A stretch of 64,000 nucleotides of DNA from Devosia nitrariae (GTDB lineage: Bacteria; Pseudomonadota; Alphaproteobacteria; Rhizobiales; Devosiaceae): the NCBI RefSeq assembly GCF_030160115.1, contig NZ_BSNS01000011.1, positions 558,001 to 622,000 on the forward strand. Reading direction: 5' to 3'. Below the pieces are notes generated by a model, which saw only the letters and a program-made list of their open reading frames with translations, made no database searches and had not been told where the DNA came from. How positions within the stretch are numbered: position 1 is the first letter of the stretch; each line of letters starts with the position of its first letter. The translations under genes and the position numbers were made by a program. Shown here piece after piece: positions 18,771 to 27,888 of this stretch.

Positions 18771-19758
18771 AGATCGCCTCCTCAATTCTGAGGTTTGTGA
18801 GATAGTCGGCGCCTGAGTTGACCACGGCACCATCGCCGGTCAATGCCGCAAGCGCCGCTGCCTGCGTGCGGTAGACACAATCTCCCCCGAAATCGATGTC
18901 CTGCCAGGCAAAGGGGATGGGACTGAGCACGTTCTCTCCATGCCGGCGCAGCAGCACTGTGCCGTCCCCGGTGATGCTGAGCACGCCGCCCTCCGTTTCC
19001 ACCATCATCTCGCCCAACGTCCGGCGGCGATTGTCTGCCGGATGATCCGAGAGGCGGTTGCCATCTAGCACTGCGTTTCTGTTGCCCTCAATCTCGAAGA
19101 TCACGATGCCGGCGTCCTCTCCCGCGATTGCAGGGTTGATGCGGCGCAGCCGCGCCGTGACCGCCGTGATCTCGCCTATGAGATAGCGAAACACGTCGAC
19201 ATAGTGGACACCGGTTTCATGGATCATGAAGCGAGGCATGGTGCGGAAGTAGGGTTGGCGGTCGAGATAGGCGTGCGCGCCCTGTCCATCGCCCGGACGC
19301 AGCCGGAACGTGGCGCCGTAGACCTCGCCGAGCGAGGCGCTTGCCAGAGTTTCCTTGGCGACGCCGTACCAGGGTTGAAAGCGGAAATTCTCATGGACGA
19401 TCAGCGTAGTGCCCGCCGCCTTCGCCAGAGCCACGGCCTGGCCGGCTGCCGCATAATCGCCGCAGAAGGGTTTCTGGCAGATGACGTTGACGCCGCGCAG
19501 GGCCGCGGCGCGTATGGTGGACAGATGCGTCGCCGGCGGCCCGATGATGTCGAGGACATCGGGACGCTCTGCGTCAAGCATCGTCTCCACCTGCTCGTAC
19601 ACCGTGGCGTCTGGAAAAAGCTCGAGCTGTGACCGGGCCCGCTGCGGATCGAGGTCGCAGATGGCCACGAGATCGACCGGCAGGCGGGCCCATGCGCGGT
19701 AGTGGAACTGGCTGAAATAGCCCGCACCGAGGGTGGCGAGCCGTAACCGGCCGGTCAT
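18709..19758 (-). CDS. Gfo/Idh/MocA family oxidoreductase
   Basis: A 349-residue NAD(P)-dependent oxidoreductase. The N-terminal Rossmann fold shows LATLGAGYFSQFHYRAW, and QKPFCGDYAAAGQAVALAKAAG contains the EKP-type motif with Gln in place of Glu before the catalytic Lys. The C-terminal domain includes the HETGVHYVDVFRYLIGE segment, where His is expected near the substrate. It probably oxidises a sugar or cyclitol. It overlaps the upstream dehydrogenase gene by 4 bp. Together with the lactonase at 20864 it could oxidise an aldose to the acid. Confidence 0.88.
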   Translation of the reverse strand: MTGRLRLATLGAGYFSQFHYRAWARLPVDLVAICDLDPQRARSQLELFPDATVYEQVETMLDAERPDVLDIIGPPATHLSTIRAAALRGVNVICQKPFCGDYAAAGQAVALAKAAGTTLIVHENFRFQPWYGVAKETLASASLGEVYGATFRLRPGDGQGAHAYLDRQPYFRTMPRFMIHETGVHYVDVFRYLIGEITAVTARLRRINPAIAGEDAGIVIFEIEGNRNAVLDGNRLSDHPADNRRRTLGEMMVETEGGVLSITGDGTVLLRRHGENVLSPIPFAWQDIDFGGDCVYRTQAAALAALTGDGAVVNSGADYLTNLRIEEAIYASHREGRRVRIDEPGLDLD

Positions 19759-20867
19759 GAAGCCTCCGAATGCGACAAGGTACCCATGGAGTCCATCACC
19801 GCCTCCGCCACCGTTTCCGTCGTGGCATCGCCGCCCGATTCGAATGGCCGGATTCCACGGCGGAAGGCTTCATCGACGGCGTCTGAGAGTAGTTGTCCGG
19901 CCTTCACCGCCTGTGGCACGTCATGGCGCCGGCCGAGCCAGTCGAGCATCATGGCACCCGACAAGATCGTCGCCGTTGGATTGGCCACGCCCTTGCCGGT
20001 GATGTCGGGTGCCGAGCCGTGACATGGCTGGAACACGGCGTGGTCGAGACCGATGTCGGCCGATGGCGCGTATCCCATGCCCCCGATGAGCCCCGCAGCC
20101 AGGTCGGAGAGGATGTCGCCGAACATGTTTTCGGTCACGATCACGTCGAGGTCCCAGGGCCTTCGCACCAGGTTGAGGGCAGTGGCATCGACATAGGCGT
20201 GGTCGGCCTCGATGTCGCCAAAGCCCTTGCTGCGCTCGTCGAAGATCTTCCTGAAGAATGCCATGCTGGCAAAGACATTGGCCTTGTCGACGCAGGTGAG
20301 CCGCCCCGCGCCGCCGGCTTGCTTTCTCTGCCTTGCATAGGCGAAGGAGAAGTCGAACAGCTGCTCGCATACCGCCCGGGTGATGACCATGGTATCCCGG
20401 GCTTCGCGGTCGTCAATGACCTGGCCCTCGTCGCGCAGCGCGAACAGCCCTTCGACGGATTCGCGGATGATAACGAAGTCGAGATTCGCGGCTCGCTGGT
20501 CGGCCAGGACAGGCGCGACGCCGGGCAGGGCGCGTGCGGGGCGGACGCCCGCGAAGAGGCCCAACTCGGTCCGCAGATCAAGCTGTGGCGCAATTTCCGT
20601 GCCGTTCTCGTAGCGCACCTCGGGCCATCCCATTGCGCCGAGCAGGATCGCATCGGCGGCGCGGCACTCTTTTAGCGTTTCGTTCGGCAGGGCGACCCCC
20701 GAGCGCAAATATTCCTGCGCCCCCGCCGGAAGTTGGCGATAGGAGAGCCCGAAGCCGCCCACCCGTTCGGCTGCGGCTTGCATCAGCGCCAGGCAGGGGG
20801 AGACGACCTCAGCACCGATGCCGTCTCCCGGCAGTACTGCGATGTCGAATAGCGTATTGGCGGTCAT
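19755..20867 (-). CDS. Isocitrate/isopropylmalate/tartrate dehydrogenase family protein
   Basis: A 370-residue metal-dependent decarboxylating dehydrogenase. The N-terminus [14 protein letters not shown], the substrate region [21 protein letters not shown], the VDKANVFAS Lys motif, the metal-binding [20 protein letters not shown] and the C-terminal [23 protein letters not shown] all belong to the family. It should oxidise and decarboxylate a 2-hydroxy acid. LeuB is unlikely because the neighbours are sugar-oxidation genes; a tartrate/malate or aldarate-type substrate is more plausible. Start and stop overlap the adjacent genes by 4 bp each. Confidence 0.87.
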   Translation of the reverse strand: MTANTLFDIAVLPGDGIGAEVVSPCLALMQAAAERVGGFGLSYRQLPAGAQEYLRSGVALPNETLKECRAADAILLGAMGWPEVRYENGTEIAPQLDLRTELGLFAGVRPARALPGVAPVLADQRAANLDFVIIRESVEGLFALRDEGQVIDDREARDTMVITRAVCEQLFDFSFAYARQRKQAGGAGRLTCVDKANVFASMAFFRKIFDERSKGFGDIEADHAYVDATALNLVRRPWDLDVIVTENMFGDILSDLAAGLIGGMGYAPSADIGLDHAVFQPCHGSAPDITGKGVANPTATILSGAMMLDWLGRRHDVPQAVKAGQLLSDAVDEAFRRGIRPFESGGDATTETVAEAVMDSMGTLSHSEAS

Positions 20868-21871
20868 GAGAAATCCAGGTGGTCGAGTAGGGGAGAGATG
20901 TCGAAGTCGAAGTGAACAGGGCGGGCGCCGGCATGCGGGCTCTCGAAGCTCATGAGGCAGTCGCCCAGGAGATTGCCCAGATACGCAGTCCGCAGCTGCG
21001 GTCCCCCGAACGCCAGCGAGGAGATGTTCTTGAGGACCCTGGCAGGCTGCTGGTCGAGGTGCGGCCGACCCATGCTGTTCGCGCGATAGGCCTTTTCCGC
21101 CTCGGCGACGTGCACCGGGTCGGCGTCCTCGATCACCGTCTCGGGCCCCGTACCGTCCTGCGCGATCCGCAGCACGCGGTTGGAGATGATGCTCGTCACC
21201 CAGAGATGCCCGTCCGCGTCGAGGCAGAGGCCGTCGGGATAGTCCCCGGAACCGAAGGTCCAGATGACCGTGCGGTCGGAAAAGGTGCCGTCCGCGGAAA
21301 CGGCAAAGCGCGTCAGGCGCCTGCCGAACGTTTCGTTGACAAAGGCATACCGACCATCAGCCGAAAAACAGAGTTCGTTGGCATAACCCAGACCATCCGC
21401 AACGACGCGGACGTCGCTGCCGTCGATCCGTACGACGAAGCCGCTCCTTGCGTCAGCGCGGTAGTCGGCGGCCCGCGGCACCACCCGCGTCGACGTCGTG
21501 AGCCAGATCCTTCCCTGCGCATCCAGCAACGGAAAATTGCTCGGGGGCAGGGGAGTCCCGTCCACCGAGTCGAGAACCACCTCGCAGTGGCCATCGGGAT
21601 GGAGACGGAAAAGGCCGCCACGATCGCTGCCGAGATGGGCGACAAGAAAGCTCCCGCCCGGCTCGAGCGCGATGCCGTTCGGGCGCAGCGCCTTTTGCGG
21701 ATCGGCGATGCCGATCCGCGCCACCGCACCATCCGGCGCGATCGCGGCAATACCACCATGGCCGGCCCAATCGGAGGCAAAGACCAGGCCCGAGCAATGG
21801 GTGACCACGCATTCGGGTCGCTGCAGTCCGCTGCCGATCCTGCCGACGTGGCCGATGTCGATAAGCGCCAT
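20864..21871 (-). CDS. SMP-30/gluconolactonase family protein
   Basis: A 335-residue six-bladed beta-propeller. It shows repeated blade patterns (GGIAAIAPDGAVAR, ANELCFSADGRYAFVNETFGRRLTRFAV, YPDGLCLDADGHLWVTSI), with the Asn and Asp that usually hold the metal ion. Family members hydrolyse sugar lactones. It is the first gene of an operon with a decarboxylating dehydrogenase, a Gfo/Idh oxidoreductase and a GntR regulator, so it probably opens the lactone made by the Gfo/Idh enzyme. An operator-like element lies 10 bp upstream of its ATG, next to GGAGG. Confidence 0.87.
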   Translation of the reverse strand: MALIDIGHVGRIGSGLQRPECVVTHCSGLVFASDWAGHGGIAAIAPDGAVARIGIADPQKALRPNGIALEPGGSFLVAHLGSDRGGLFRLHPDGHCEVVLDSVDGTPLPPSNFPLLDAQGRIWLTTSTRVVPRAADYRADARSGFVVRIDGSDVRVVADGLGYANELCFSADGRYAFVNETFGRRLTRFAVSADGTFSDRTVIWTFGSGDYPDGLCLDADGHLWVTSIISNRVLRIAQDGTGPETVIEDADPVHVAEAEKAYRANSMGRPHLDQQPARVLKNISSLAFGGPQLRTAYLGNLLGDCLMSFESPHAGARPVHFDFDISPLLDHLDFS

Positions 21872-21880
21872 ATCGAGCCT

Positions 21881-21900
21881 CCATTAACGTATGCATAGAT
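21881..21900. promoter_or_regulatory. Operator copy 3 of the carbohydrate locus (degenerate)
   Basis: CCATTAACGTATGCATAGAT matches the stronger copy at 22034-22053 at 15 of 20 positions and keeps ATTAACG-N4-CATAGAT as a weak dyad. It lies just upstream of the ribosome-binding site of the lactonase gene, so a bound protein could block transcription of the operon 20864-18051. Confidence 0.4.
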
Positions 21901-22033
21901 TGCCGATGCGGGCGTGGCAAGGCAGAAGTTTCCAGCCGTGACGGTCGGGTTGAGCAGGGAGTCCAGCGCGATTTGCAGCCATGATGGCGAGAAAAGTACC
22001 ATTGGCCTCGCCTAAACACCGCTATTGACGCGC

Positions 22034-22053
22034 GCATTAATGAATGCATTAAT
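22034..22053. promoter_or_regulatory. Operator copy 2 of the carbohydrate locus
   Basis: GCATTAATGAATGCATTAAT contains a perfect 7-bp dyad ATTAATG-N4-CATTAAT and also two direct GCATTAAT units 12 bp apart. It lies in the 307-bp region between the divergent lactonase (21871) and GntR (22179) genes. The same block with two changes stands upstream of 16716. Confidence 0.65.
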
Positions 22054-22117
22054 TGCGGCAGATGATCTTGGGACTGCCCATGCTCACCCTAGGCCAAGCC
22101 ACCCTTGACATGTTTTC

Positions 22118-22143
22118 TGTATACAGCGTATCCACTGTATACA
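22118..22143. promoter_or_regulatory. Paired TGTATACA palindromes upstream of the GntR gene
   Basis: Two identical TGTATACA palindromes at 22118-22125 and 22136-22143 are 18 bp apart, just after a TTGACA -35-like hexamer at 22105-22110. Their spacing would let two dimers bind nearly side by side. They are likely autoregulatory sites for the FCD-type GntR protein encoded 36 bp downstream, controlling the whole ABC operon. Confidence 0.55.
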
Positions 22144-22178
22144 ACGACCGGCGCGAGACCGGTGGGGAGGACGGATTG

Positions 22179-22868
22179 ATGACTGGCGTAGGGGCGCAAA
22201 GTCTTGAGGAGTTCGGCTACCGCTCCCTGCGGCAGATGATCCTGCAGGGTGAGCTGGCCCCCGGGCAGAAGCTTGTCCAGGAGGACCTGGCCCAGCGCCT
22301 TGGCGTCAGCCGCACTCCCTTGCGCAGCGCGATCGCCGCGCTCGAACGCGATGGATTCGTGGCCATCTCGCCACGAGGTGAAGCCACGGTTGCGAGTTTC
22401 GGTCCAGCGCGCATTGCCGATCTCTTCGAGGTGCGAGCCGTCCTCGAAGGGCTGACCTGCCGCCTGGTAGCGCCGTCCTTCGAGCAGAAGCACGCCATGT
22501 ATCTGCGCTCGCTCATCTCCGCGGCCATGCCGGAAGGCGACAGCGGGGACTGGAGCGCATACCGCAGCGCCGATCAGGAATTCCACAACTACCTGACGAC
22601 ATTGCTGGGCAACGATTTCCTGACGCGCCAGCTCGCTTCCGTGCGCGACGTGCTCAGCCTGTCGTTAGCCCAGGGTCTGCTGCGGGCGCCGTCCGAGACC
22701 TATTCCGAACACATGGAAATCATCGCGGCGCTCGAAGCGCGCGATGCCGATGCTGCCGAGCAGGCAATGCTGCGGCACATCCGAACGACCATTTCACTGA
22801 TGCGAAAGCGGGCCGCGGAGGATAGTGCCTCGCACCCGACAGGCGCCACAGCCGGCGCCGCAGTCTAG
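22179..22868 (+). CDS. GntR family regulator with FCD domain
   Basis: A 229-residue regulator. The helix-turn-helix is QKLVQEDLAQRLGVSRTPLRSAIAALERDGFV, followed by an FCD domain with RSADQEFHNYLTTLLGNDF and SEHMEIIAALEARD carrying the expected metal and effector residues. ATG 22179 follows GGTGGGGAGGA. The binding-protein gene starts 18 bp after its stop, so it probably leads the ABC operon that it regulates. Two TGTATACA sites lie immediately upstream. Confidence 0.88.
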   Translation: MTGVGAQSLEEFGYRSLRQMILQGELAPGQKLVQEDLAQRLGVSRTPLRSAIAALERDGFVAISPRGEATVASFGPARIADLFEVRAVLEGLTCRLVAPSFEQKHAMYLRSLISAAMPEGDSGDWSAYRSADQEFHNYLTTLLGNDFLTRQLASVRDVLSLSLAQGLLRAPSETYSEHMEIIAALEARDADAAEQAMLRHIRTTISLMRKRAAEDSASHPTGATAGAAV

Positions 22869-22886
22869 AAAACAGGGAGGAAGCAT

Positions 22887-24194
22887 ATGACTTGGAAAGT
22901 GAACAGGCGTCTGTTGGGTCCATCCATGGCCATCCTGGCCGCAGCGGCGTCGATGAGCTCGGCGCAGGGTCAGGACATCACCTTCTGGACCCAGCCGCAG
23001 GGTGACCTGCTGGCCTACCAGGATCTCTACGATCAGTTGACCAGCGAGTTCCGGGAACAGACCGGCATCAGCGTCAACTACGAAGTGATCAACTGGTCGG
23101 TGGCGTTCAATACCTGGCTGACCGTCGCCCAGGGGGGCGCCGCGCCCGATTGCGCGGACATGTACTGGCTGCACTCGTTCTCCGGCATCGGCGGAGAGCA
23201 GTATGGCCCCCTGCCGATCACCGAGTATCGTGACCAGTGGCCGAACCTGGAGGAAGACTTCTACACCGGCGCCCTCGCCGACGTGCACTACCAGGACGAA
23301 TTCTATGGGATTCCGTGGCGTGTCGACATCCGGCCGATGATGTACCGCACCGATTTCCTCGCCGAGGCGGGCATCGATGCGCCGCCGGCCAATTGGGATG
23401 AGATCGTCGAGCAAGGTCTCGCGCTCACCGTGCGGGAGGACAATGGCAATGTGAGTCGCTGGGGTTTCGCGCCGGGCAACAACAACCCTGGCCAGACGCT
23501 GTTGCCCTACTACTGGCAGGCCGGTGGTTCGATGATGAGCGCGGACGGCACGACCGCAACCATCGACAACGAGGCCATGCGCACCGCGCTCAAGTTCCTC
23601 CAGGACCTGGTGCACGTGCACAAGATCAGCTCACCGGAGATGTTCGAGAAGAGCGCGGACCCGCTGACCGATTTCGTCTCGGGGCAGGTTGCGATCAATG
23701 GTTCGTCCGGCAACGCCTGGCCGGTGCAGTTCGACCGCGACTATCCCGAGCTCGACGGCACCTGGGCGCTGGCCCTCAACCCTGAAGGTCCGGAGAACCG
23801 CGATTCCTTCTCAGGCGCCGGCTATTGGGGCGTGCTCCGTGGCGCCAGCGACGTCGATGCATGCATCGAGTGGCTTAAGTTCCTCTCCTCAGAGGAAACC
23901 ATGCAGCGCATCAGCGAGACGACAGGCGCCGCCAGCCCTCGCCGCGCGGTGATGTCGTCCGGGTTCTGGACCGACCGCCCGTGGAAGGAGGTCATGGCCG
24001 AAACCCTGAACCACGGTCACACCTCCCAGCATCCAAGCTCGGTATGGACGGCCTTGGCCTCTCCCGAGCCCGGCGCGGTGATCTACGACCTCGTCTACAA
24101 CACCGTGATCGGTGGCGCCGATATCGACGCGGCGGTGACCGAGGCTCAAGCGCGCATGCAGGCGGAACTCGACCGCGCAACCGCCTCCAACTGA
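22887..24194 (+). CDS. Sugar ABC transporter substrate-binding protein (family 1)
   Basis: A 435-residue periplasmic receptor. The signal peptide runs to about residue 28 (charged start, Ala-rich core, SSAQGQ), and the mature protein starts DITFWTQPQGDLLAYQDLYDQLTSEF. GIPWRVDIRPMMYRTDFLAEAGIDAPPANWDEI is the usual hinge region of this class. It delivers a carbohydrate to the permeases encoded next. Two glycosidases, two isomerases and a mutarotase in the operon point to an oligosaccharide or glycoside ligand. Confidence 0.92.
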   Translation: MTWKVNRRLLGPSMAILAAAASMSSAQGQDITFWTQPQGDLLAYQDLYDQLTSEFREQTGISVNYEVINWSVAFNTWLTVAQGGAAPDCADMYWLHSFSGIGGEQYGPLPITEYRDQWPNLEEDFYTGALADVHYQDEFYGIPWRVDIRPMMYRTDFLAEAGIDAPPANWDEIVEQGLALTVREDNGNVSRWGFAPGNNNPGQTLLPYYWQAGGSMMSADGTTATIDNEAMRTALKFLQDLVHVHKISSPEMFEKSADPLTDFVSGQVAINGSSGNAWPVQFDRDYPELDGTWALALNPEGPENRDSFSGAGYWGVLRGASDVDACIEWLKFLSSEETMQRISETTGAASPRRAVMSSGFWTDRPWKEVMAETLNHGHTSQHPSSVWTALASPEPGAVIYDLVYNTVIGGADIDAAVTEAQARMQAELDRATASN

Positions 24195-24265
24195 CCTGTC
24201 TCCCAAGGTGGCGGCCGGGGCATGCTCCGGCCGCGATCCCCGCAATCTCTTCAGGGAGCACGGCC

Positions 24266-25165
24266 TTGACTCGGCAAAAATACCTCTTTTGCTACATGAT
24301 GCTGGCACCCGCGTTGATCATCACCGGCGCCCTCGGCATCTATCCGATGATCTACTCGCTCTGGATGAGCTTCGTGGAGTTCGACCTGCTCCGCATCGCC
24401 CAGTTCGGGACGCCATTCGTCGGTCTCGACAACTATGTCGCCGTGTTCGGCGATCCGCGATTCATCCAGACCGTGGTCAACACCATCCTTTTCACTGTTC
24501 TCGCCGTCGCGGCGACAGTTGGGTTCGGCTTGCTCCTGAGTCAGGTTCTGAATGCCACATACCCCGGTCGCGCTGTGGTGCGGATGATGGTGTGCGTGCC
24601 CTGGTTCGTTCCTCCCGCGGTGGCTTCGGCCATCTGGATGTGGCTGCTCCACACCGATCGCAGCCCGGTCAATTTTCTCTTGCAGGACATGGGGCTGATC
24701 ACCTCGAACCTGCGCTTTCTGACCGATTCCAGCACATGGGGGCCTTTTAGCCTGCCCATGCTGTCCATCACAGCCGTGCGTGTCTGGAACGGCCTTCCCT
24801 TCGCCGTCATCTTCATCCTGGCGGCTCTCCAGTCCATTCCGCGCAGCCTCTATGAGGCGGCCGAAGTCGACGGCGCCACCCTGTTCCAGAAGTTCTGGTA
24901 CGTGACCCTGCCATCGCTGCGGCCGATCCTCGCCATCCTCCTGACCCTCCTGGTCATCGGCGGGCTGGGTTCGTTCGAGATCAACTACATCATGACCGGC
25001 GGCGGCCCGCAGAACCTGACCAACATCATGGCGGTCTACTCCTACCAGCAGGCCTTTTCCTTCTACCGCTTCGATCTGGCCTCGGCGGCAAGCGGCGTGA
25101 TCCTGATCATGACCGGCTTCGTCTCGGTCTTTTATCTGCGGTCCCAGTTCAAGAGGACGCTCTGA
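24266..25165 (+). CDS. Sugar ABC transporter permease, MalF type
   Basis: A 299-residue permease with six membrane helices. The EAA loop EAAEVDGATLFQKFWYVTLPSLRPIL (near residues 205-230) contacts the ATPase. I chose the TTG start at 24266 because CAGGGAG lies 7 bp upstream and the product then begins TRQKYLFCYMMLAPALII, the usual N-terminus; no ATG fits. The 3' end overlaps the next permease gene by 1 bp. Confidence 0.9.
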   Translation: MTRQKYLFCYMMLAPALIITGALGIYPMIYSLWMSFVEFDLLRIAQFGTPFVGLDNYVAVFGDPRFIQTVVNTILFTVLAVAATVGFGLLLSQVLNATYPGRAVVRMMVCVPWFVPPAVASAIWMWLLHTDRSPVNFLLQDMGLITSNLRFLTDSSTWGPFSLPMLSITAVRVWNGLPFAVIFILAALQSIPRSLYEAAEVDGATLFQKFWYVTLPSLRPILAILLTLLVIGGLGSFEINYIMTGGGPQNLTNIMAVYSYQQAFSFYRFDLASAASGVILIMTGFVSVFYLRSQFKRTL

Positions 25166-26067
25166 TGGCACTGGCAATGACGACGGCCGCAGAGCGGCCG
25201 GGGCTCCTCCGGCGCTTTGCCGCCATGAGCAAGACCGACATGATCACCCGCATCGTGATCGTGGCGGTCACGCTGGCGCTGCTGTTCTACATCCTGCTCC
25301 CGGTCTACTGGATGCTGAAGAGTTCCTTCCAGCCCAATGCCGAGGTTAGGGCTCTGCCGCCGATCTGGGTGCCGCAGGATCCCACGCTTCAACCCTATAC
25401 CAACGCCAATCGGCTGATCCCGATGTGGCGCTATGTCGGCAACTCGCTCCTGGTATCGTTCACAGCCTCGGCCATCGCCACGGTCATCGCCTCTTCGGCA
25501 GCCTACGTCCTCGCGCGCTTCCGGTTTCCGGGTGCCACGCTGATCCTGGGGCTCATCCTGCTCACCAACCTGATCCCCCCGATCACCCGCATCTTTCCGG
25601 TCTACTTCTTCATCCAGAACCTGGGCCTTCTGAACAGCTATGTGGGACTGATCTTCGCCTATGTCGGCTTCTCGCTCCCCTTTGCCGTGCTCATGCTGCG
25701 CGGATATTTCGAAACGGCGGCTCCGCCCGAACTCGAGGAGGCGGCCCTTATCGACGGCTGCGGTTACTTCGAGGCCTTCTGGCGCGTCATTCTGCCGGTC
25801 TGCCTGCCGGGCATCGCGGCCGTAGGCATCTTCACCTTCCTCAACGCCTGGAACGACTTCCTCTGGGCGAGCCTGCTGCTCAACCAGGGCGAGATGAAGA
25901 CAATCCAGGTCGGCATCGGCGACTTCGCCCAGGAGGGTGGCGGCGTCCAGTATGTGAACGCCTTCATGGCCGCCTGCGTGGTCGCCACCATCCCCGCCCT
26001 CGTCCTCTTCGTCTTCGTCCAGCGCTGGCTTGTCGGCGGCCTCACGGCCGGTTCCGTCAAGACCTGA
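25165..26067 (+). CDS. Sugar ABC transporter permease, MalG type
   Basis: A 300-residue permease with six helices and the EAA loop LEEAALIDGCGYFEAFWRVILPVCLPGIAAVG. It pairs with the MalF-type protein. The N-terminal 30 residues before the first helix are cytoplasmic. A 25-bp gap separates it from the first isomerase-like gene. Confidence 0.92.
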   Translation: MALAMTTAAERPGLLRRFAAMSKTDMITRIVIVAVTLALLFYILLPVYWMLKSSFQPNAEVRALPPIWVPQDPTLQPYTNANRLIPMWRYVGNSLLVSFTASAIATVIASSAAYVLARFRFPGATLILGLILLTNLIPPITRIFPVYFFIQNLGLLNSYVGLIFAYVGFSLPFAVLMLRGYFETAAPPELEEAALIDGCGYFEAFWRVILPVCLPGIAAVGIFTFLNAWNDFLWASLLLNQGEMKTIQVGIGDFAQEGGGVQYVNAFMAACVVATIPALVLFVFVQRWLVGGLTAGSVKT

Positions 26068-26092
26068 CGCGATCCCAGCCCAGAGAACCAAT

Positions 26093-27052
26093 ATGCCCAT
26101 TCGCAATTCGATCCTGCTTGGCACGCTCGGCCGCTATGCCGACCGTTTCCACGAGTACCAGAAATCCCGTTCCCTCGCGGAGCGGCTGGAGATCGCCAAG
26201 CGCATTCCCCGTACCCATGGCGTCGAGCCGGTCTATCCGCAGGACCTCGGTCATCACGGCGAACACGTGCAGACCGTCAAGGACAGCGGCCTTGCCATCT
26301 CGGCGGTCAACGTCAACCTCAAGGGCGAGGACATCTTCCGCAACGGCTCCTTCACGAATCCGGACGCGGCAATCCGGCGCCGCTCGGTCGACTACCTCAA
26401 GACCGCCATGGACATGGCTGCCGACTTCGGCGCCGACATGCTGTCGGTCTGCCCGCTGATCGATGGTTGGGACTATGCCTTCCAGGTCGAGTACGACAAG
26501 CAGTGGCAGTGGCTGGCCGAATGCTTCCGGGAGGCCACCGCCTATCGTCCGGATGTTCGGATCAGCATCGAATACAAGGCCTATGAGGTCCGCAACCGGA
26601 TCGTGCTGCCCAATATGGGACGCACGCTGCACTTCTGCGACGTCGTCGGCGCCGACAATCTGGGCGTCACCATGGATGTGGGTCATGCGCTGATCGCTGG
26701 CGAGACCCCCGCCGCGGAGATCTGCATCGCCCATGCCGCCGGCCGCCTGTTCTACATCCACTTCAACGACAACGACCGGGGCGCCGACTGGGACATGCTC
26801 CCGGCCTCCGTCAACTTCTGGGAAACGCTGGAGGCGCTCTACTACGTGCGCAAGCTCGGCTGGGACGGCTGGGCGGCTTATGACGTCTTCACCCGCTCCG
26901 GCGACAACGCCGAGGCGGTGGCGGCCACCTTCGAGATCATGGAGAATCTCGACAAGCTCATCGACCGGATCGGCTTTGACACCCTCAAGGGGCTGAGCCA
27001 GGAGGGTATCCCTGCCCGCGCCTTCAATTCCATGATCGGGGCCCTGCTCTGA
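26093..27052 (+). CDS. TIM-barrel sugar isomerase/epimerase family protein
   Basis: A 319-residue xylose-isomerase-like barrel (AP endonuclease family 2 fold). Expected metal ligands end the strands: Glu in ISIEYKAYEVRN (near 158), Asp and His in TMDVGHALIAGE (near 195), His and Asp in FYIHFNDNDRGADWD (near 225), and a late Asp in AAYDVFTRSGD. It resembles L-rhamnose-isomerase-like and other catabolic isomerases; the sugar is unknown. Its stop overlaps the next gene's ATG by 1 bp. Confidence 0.8.
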   Translation: MPIRNSILLGTLGRYADRFHEYQKSRSLAERLEIAKRIPRTHGVEPVYPQDLGHHGEHVQTVKDSGLAISAVNVNLKGEDIFRNGSFTNPDAAIRRRSVDYLKTAMDMAADFGADMLSVCPLIDGWDYAFQVEYDKQWQWLAECFREATAYRPDVRISIEYKAYEVRNRIVLPNMGRTLHFCDVVGADNLGVTMDVGHALIAGETPAAEICIAHAAGRLFYIHFNDNDRGADWDMLPASVNFWETLEALYYVRKLGWDGWAAYDVFTRSGDNAEAVAATFEIMENLDKLIDRIGFDTLKGLSQEGIPARAFNSMIGALL

Positions 27053-27864
27053 TGCTGGGAGTAGGCAGCTATGCGTTCCGGTGGCATGTGGGCATCCGGG
27101 ATCGCCTCCCTGAGCGACCCATGTCCGCGCTCGCCATGCTCGAGGAGGTGTCCGGGCGTGGAGTGAAGCTGCTGCAATATGCCGACAACCTGCCGCTGCA
27201 CCAGCTCTCGGTCGCCGAGATCGAACAACTGGCGGAGACGGCCAGCGGGCACGGCGTGACGATCGAACTGGGTCTCACAGGGTGCGATCTCGCCCTCGTG
27301 ACGACCTATCTCGATCTTGCCAGGCAGTTTGGCGCCCGCATCCTGCGCATCGCACCAACAGCCGAGGAATCCGCCCGTGACAACGCGGAGATCGCCGCAT
27401 TGCTGCGGGACGCTGCCCGGCCCAGCCGCGATGCCGGCGTCACCCTGGCCGTCGAAAATCACTTCCATCTGCCCTCGCCACGGCTGGTGGAAATCCTTGA
27501 GCTGGTAGCCGACCCGGCCGTCGGTGTTTGTCTCGACGTCGCCAACTCGCTCGCCTGTCAGGAATGGCCCGCCGACACGATCAGGATGCTCGCGCCCTTC
27601 GCGGTCAACCTGCATCTCAAGGACTACCGCGTGGCGCTCGACCCGCATGGTGTCGGCTGCGCCATGGTGGGCACGCCACTGGGCGAGGGAGTGCTCGATA
27701 TCGGGGCGGTGTTTGTCGAGCTGTTCGCGCACGGGCGCGACGTCAACGTCATTCTCGAACACTGGTTGCCTTGGCAGGGCGACTTCACCGCCAGCCATGC
27801 AGCCGAATTGGCGTGGCTCGACCGCAGCATTGCAAGGGCGCGGCAAGAGCCGGCCATCCACTGA
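27052..27864 (+). CDS. Sugar phosphate isomerase/epimerase family protein
   Basis: A 270-residue protein of the same barrel fold as its neighbour but clearly diverged. Visible metal-site segments are TLAVENHFHLPS (Glu near 145), CLDVANSLA (Asp near 160), NLHLKDYRVA (His and Asp) and VNVILEHWLPW (Glu near 235). It may epimerise the isomerase product. Overlap with the upstream gene and a 24-bp gap to the glycosidase-like gene show it is in the operon. Confidence 0.8.
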   Translation: MLGVGSYAFRWHVGIRDRLPERPMSALAMLEEVSGRGVKLLQYADNLPLHQLSVAEIEQLAETASGHGVTIELGLTGCDLALVTTYLDLARQFGARILRIAPTAEESARDNAEIAALLRDAARPSRDAGVTLAVENHFHLPSPRLVEILELVADPAVGVCLDVANSLACQEWPADTIRMLAPFAVNLHLKDYRVALDPHGVGCAMVGTPLGEGVLDIGAVFVELFAHGRDVNVILEHWLPWQGDFTASHAAELAWLDRSIARARQEPAIH

Positions 27865-27888
27865 AACAGACGCGTAAGGGAGGACCAG

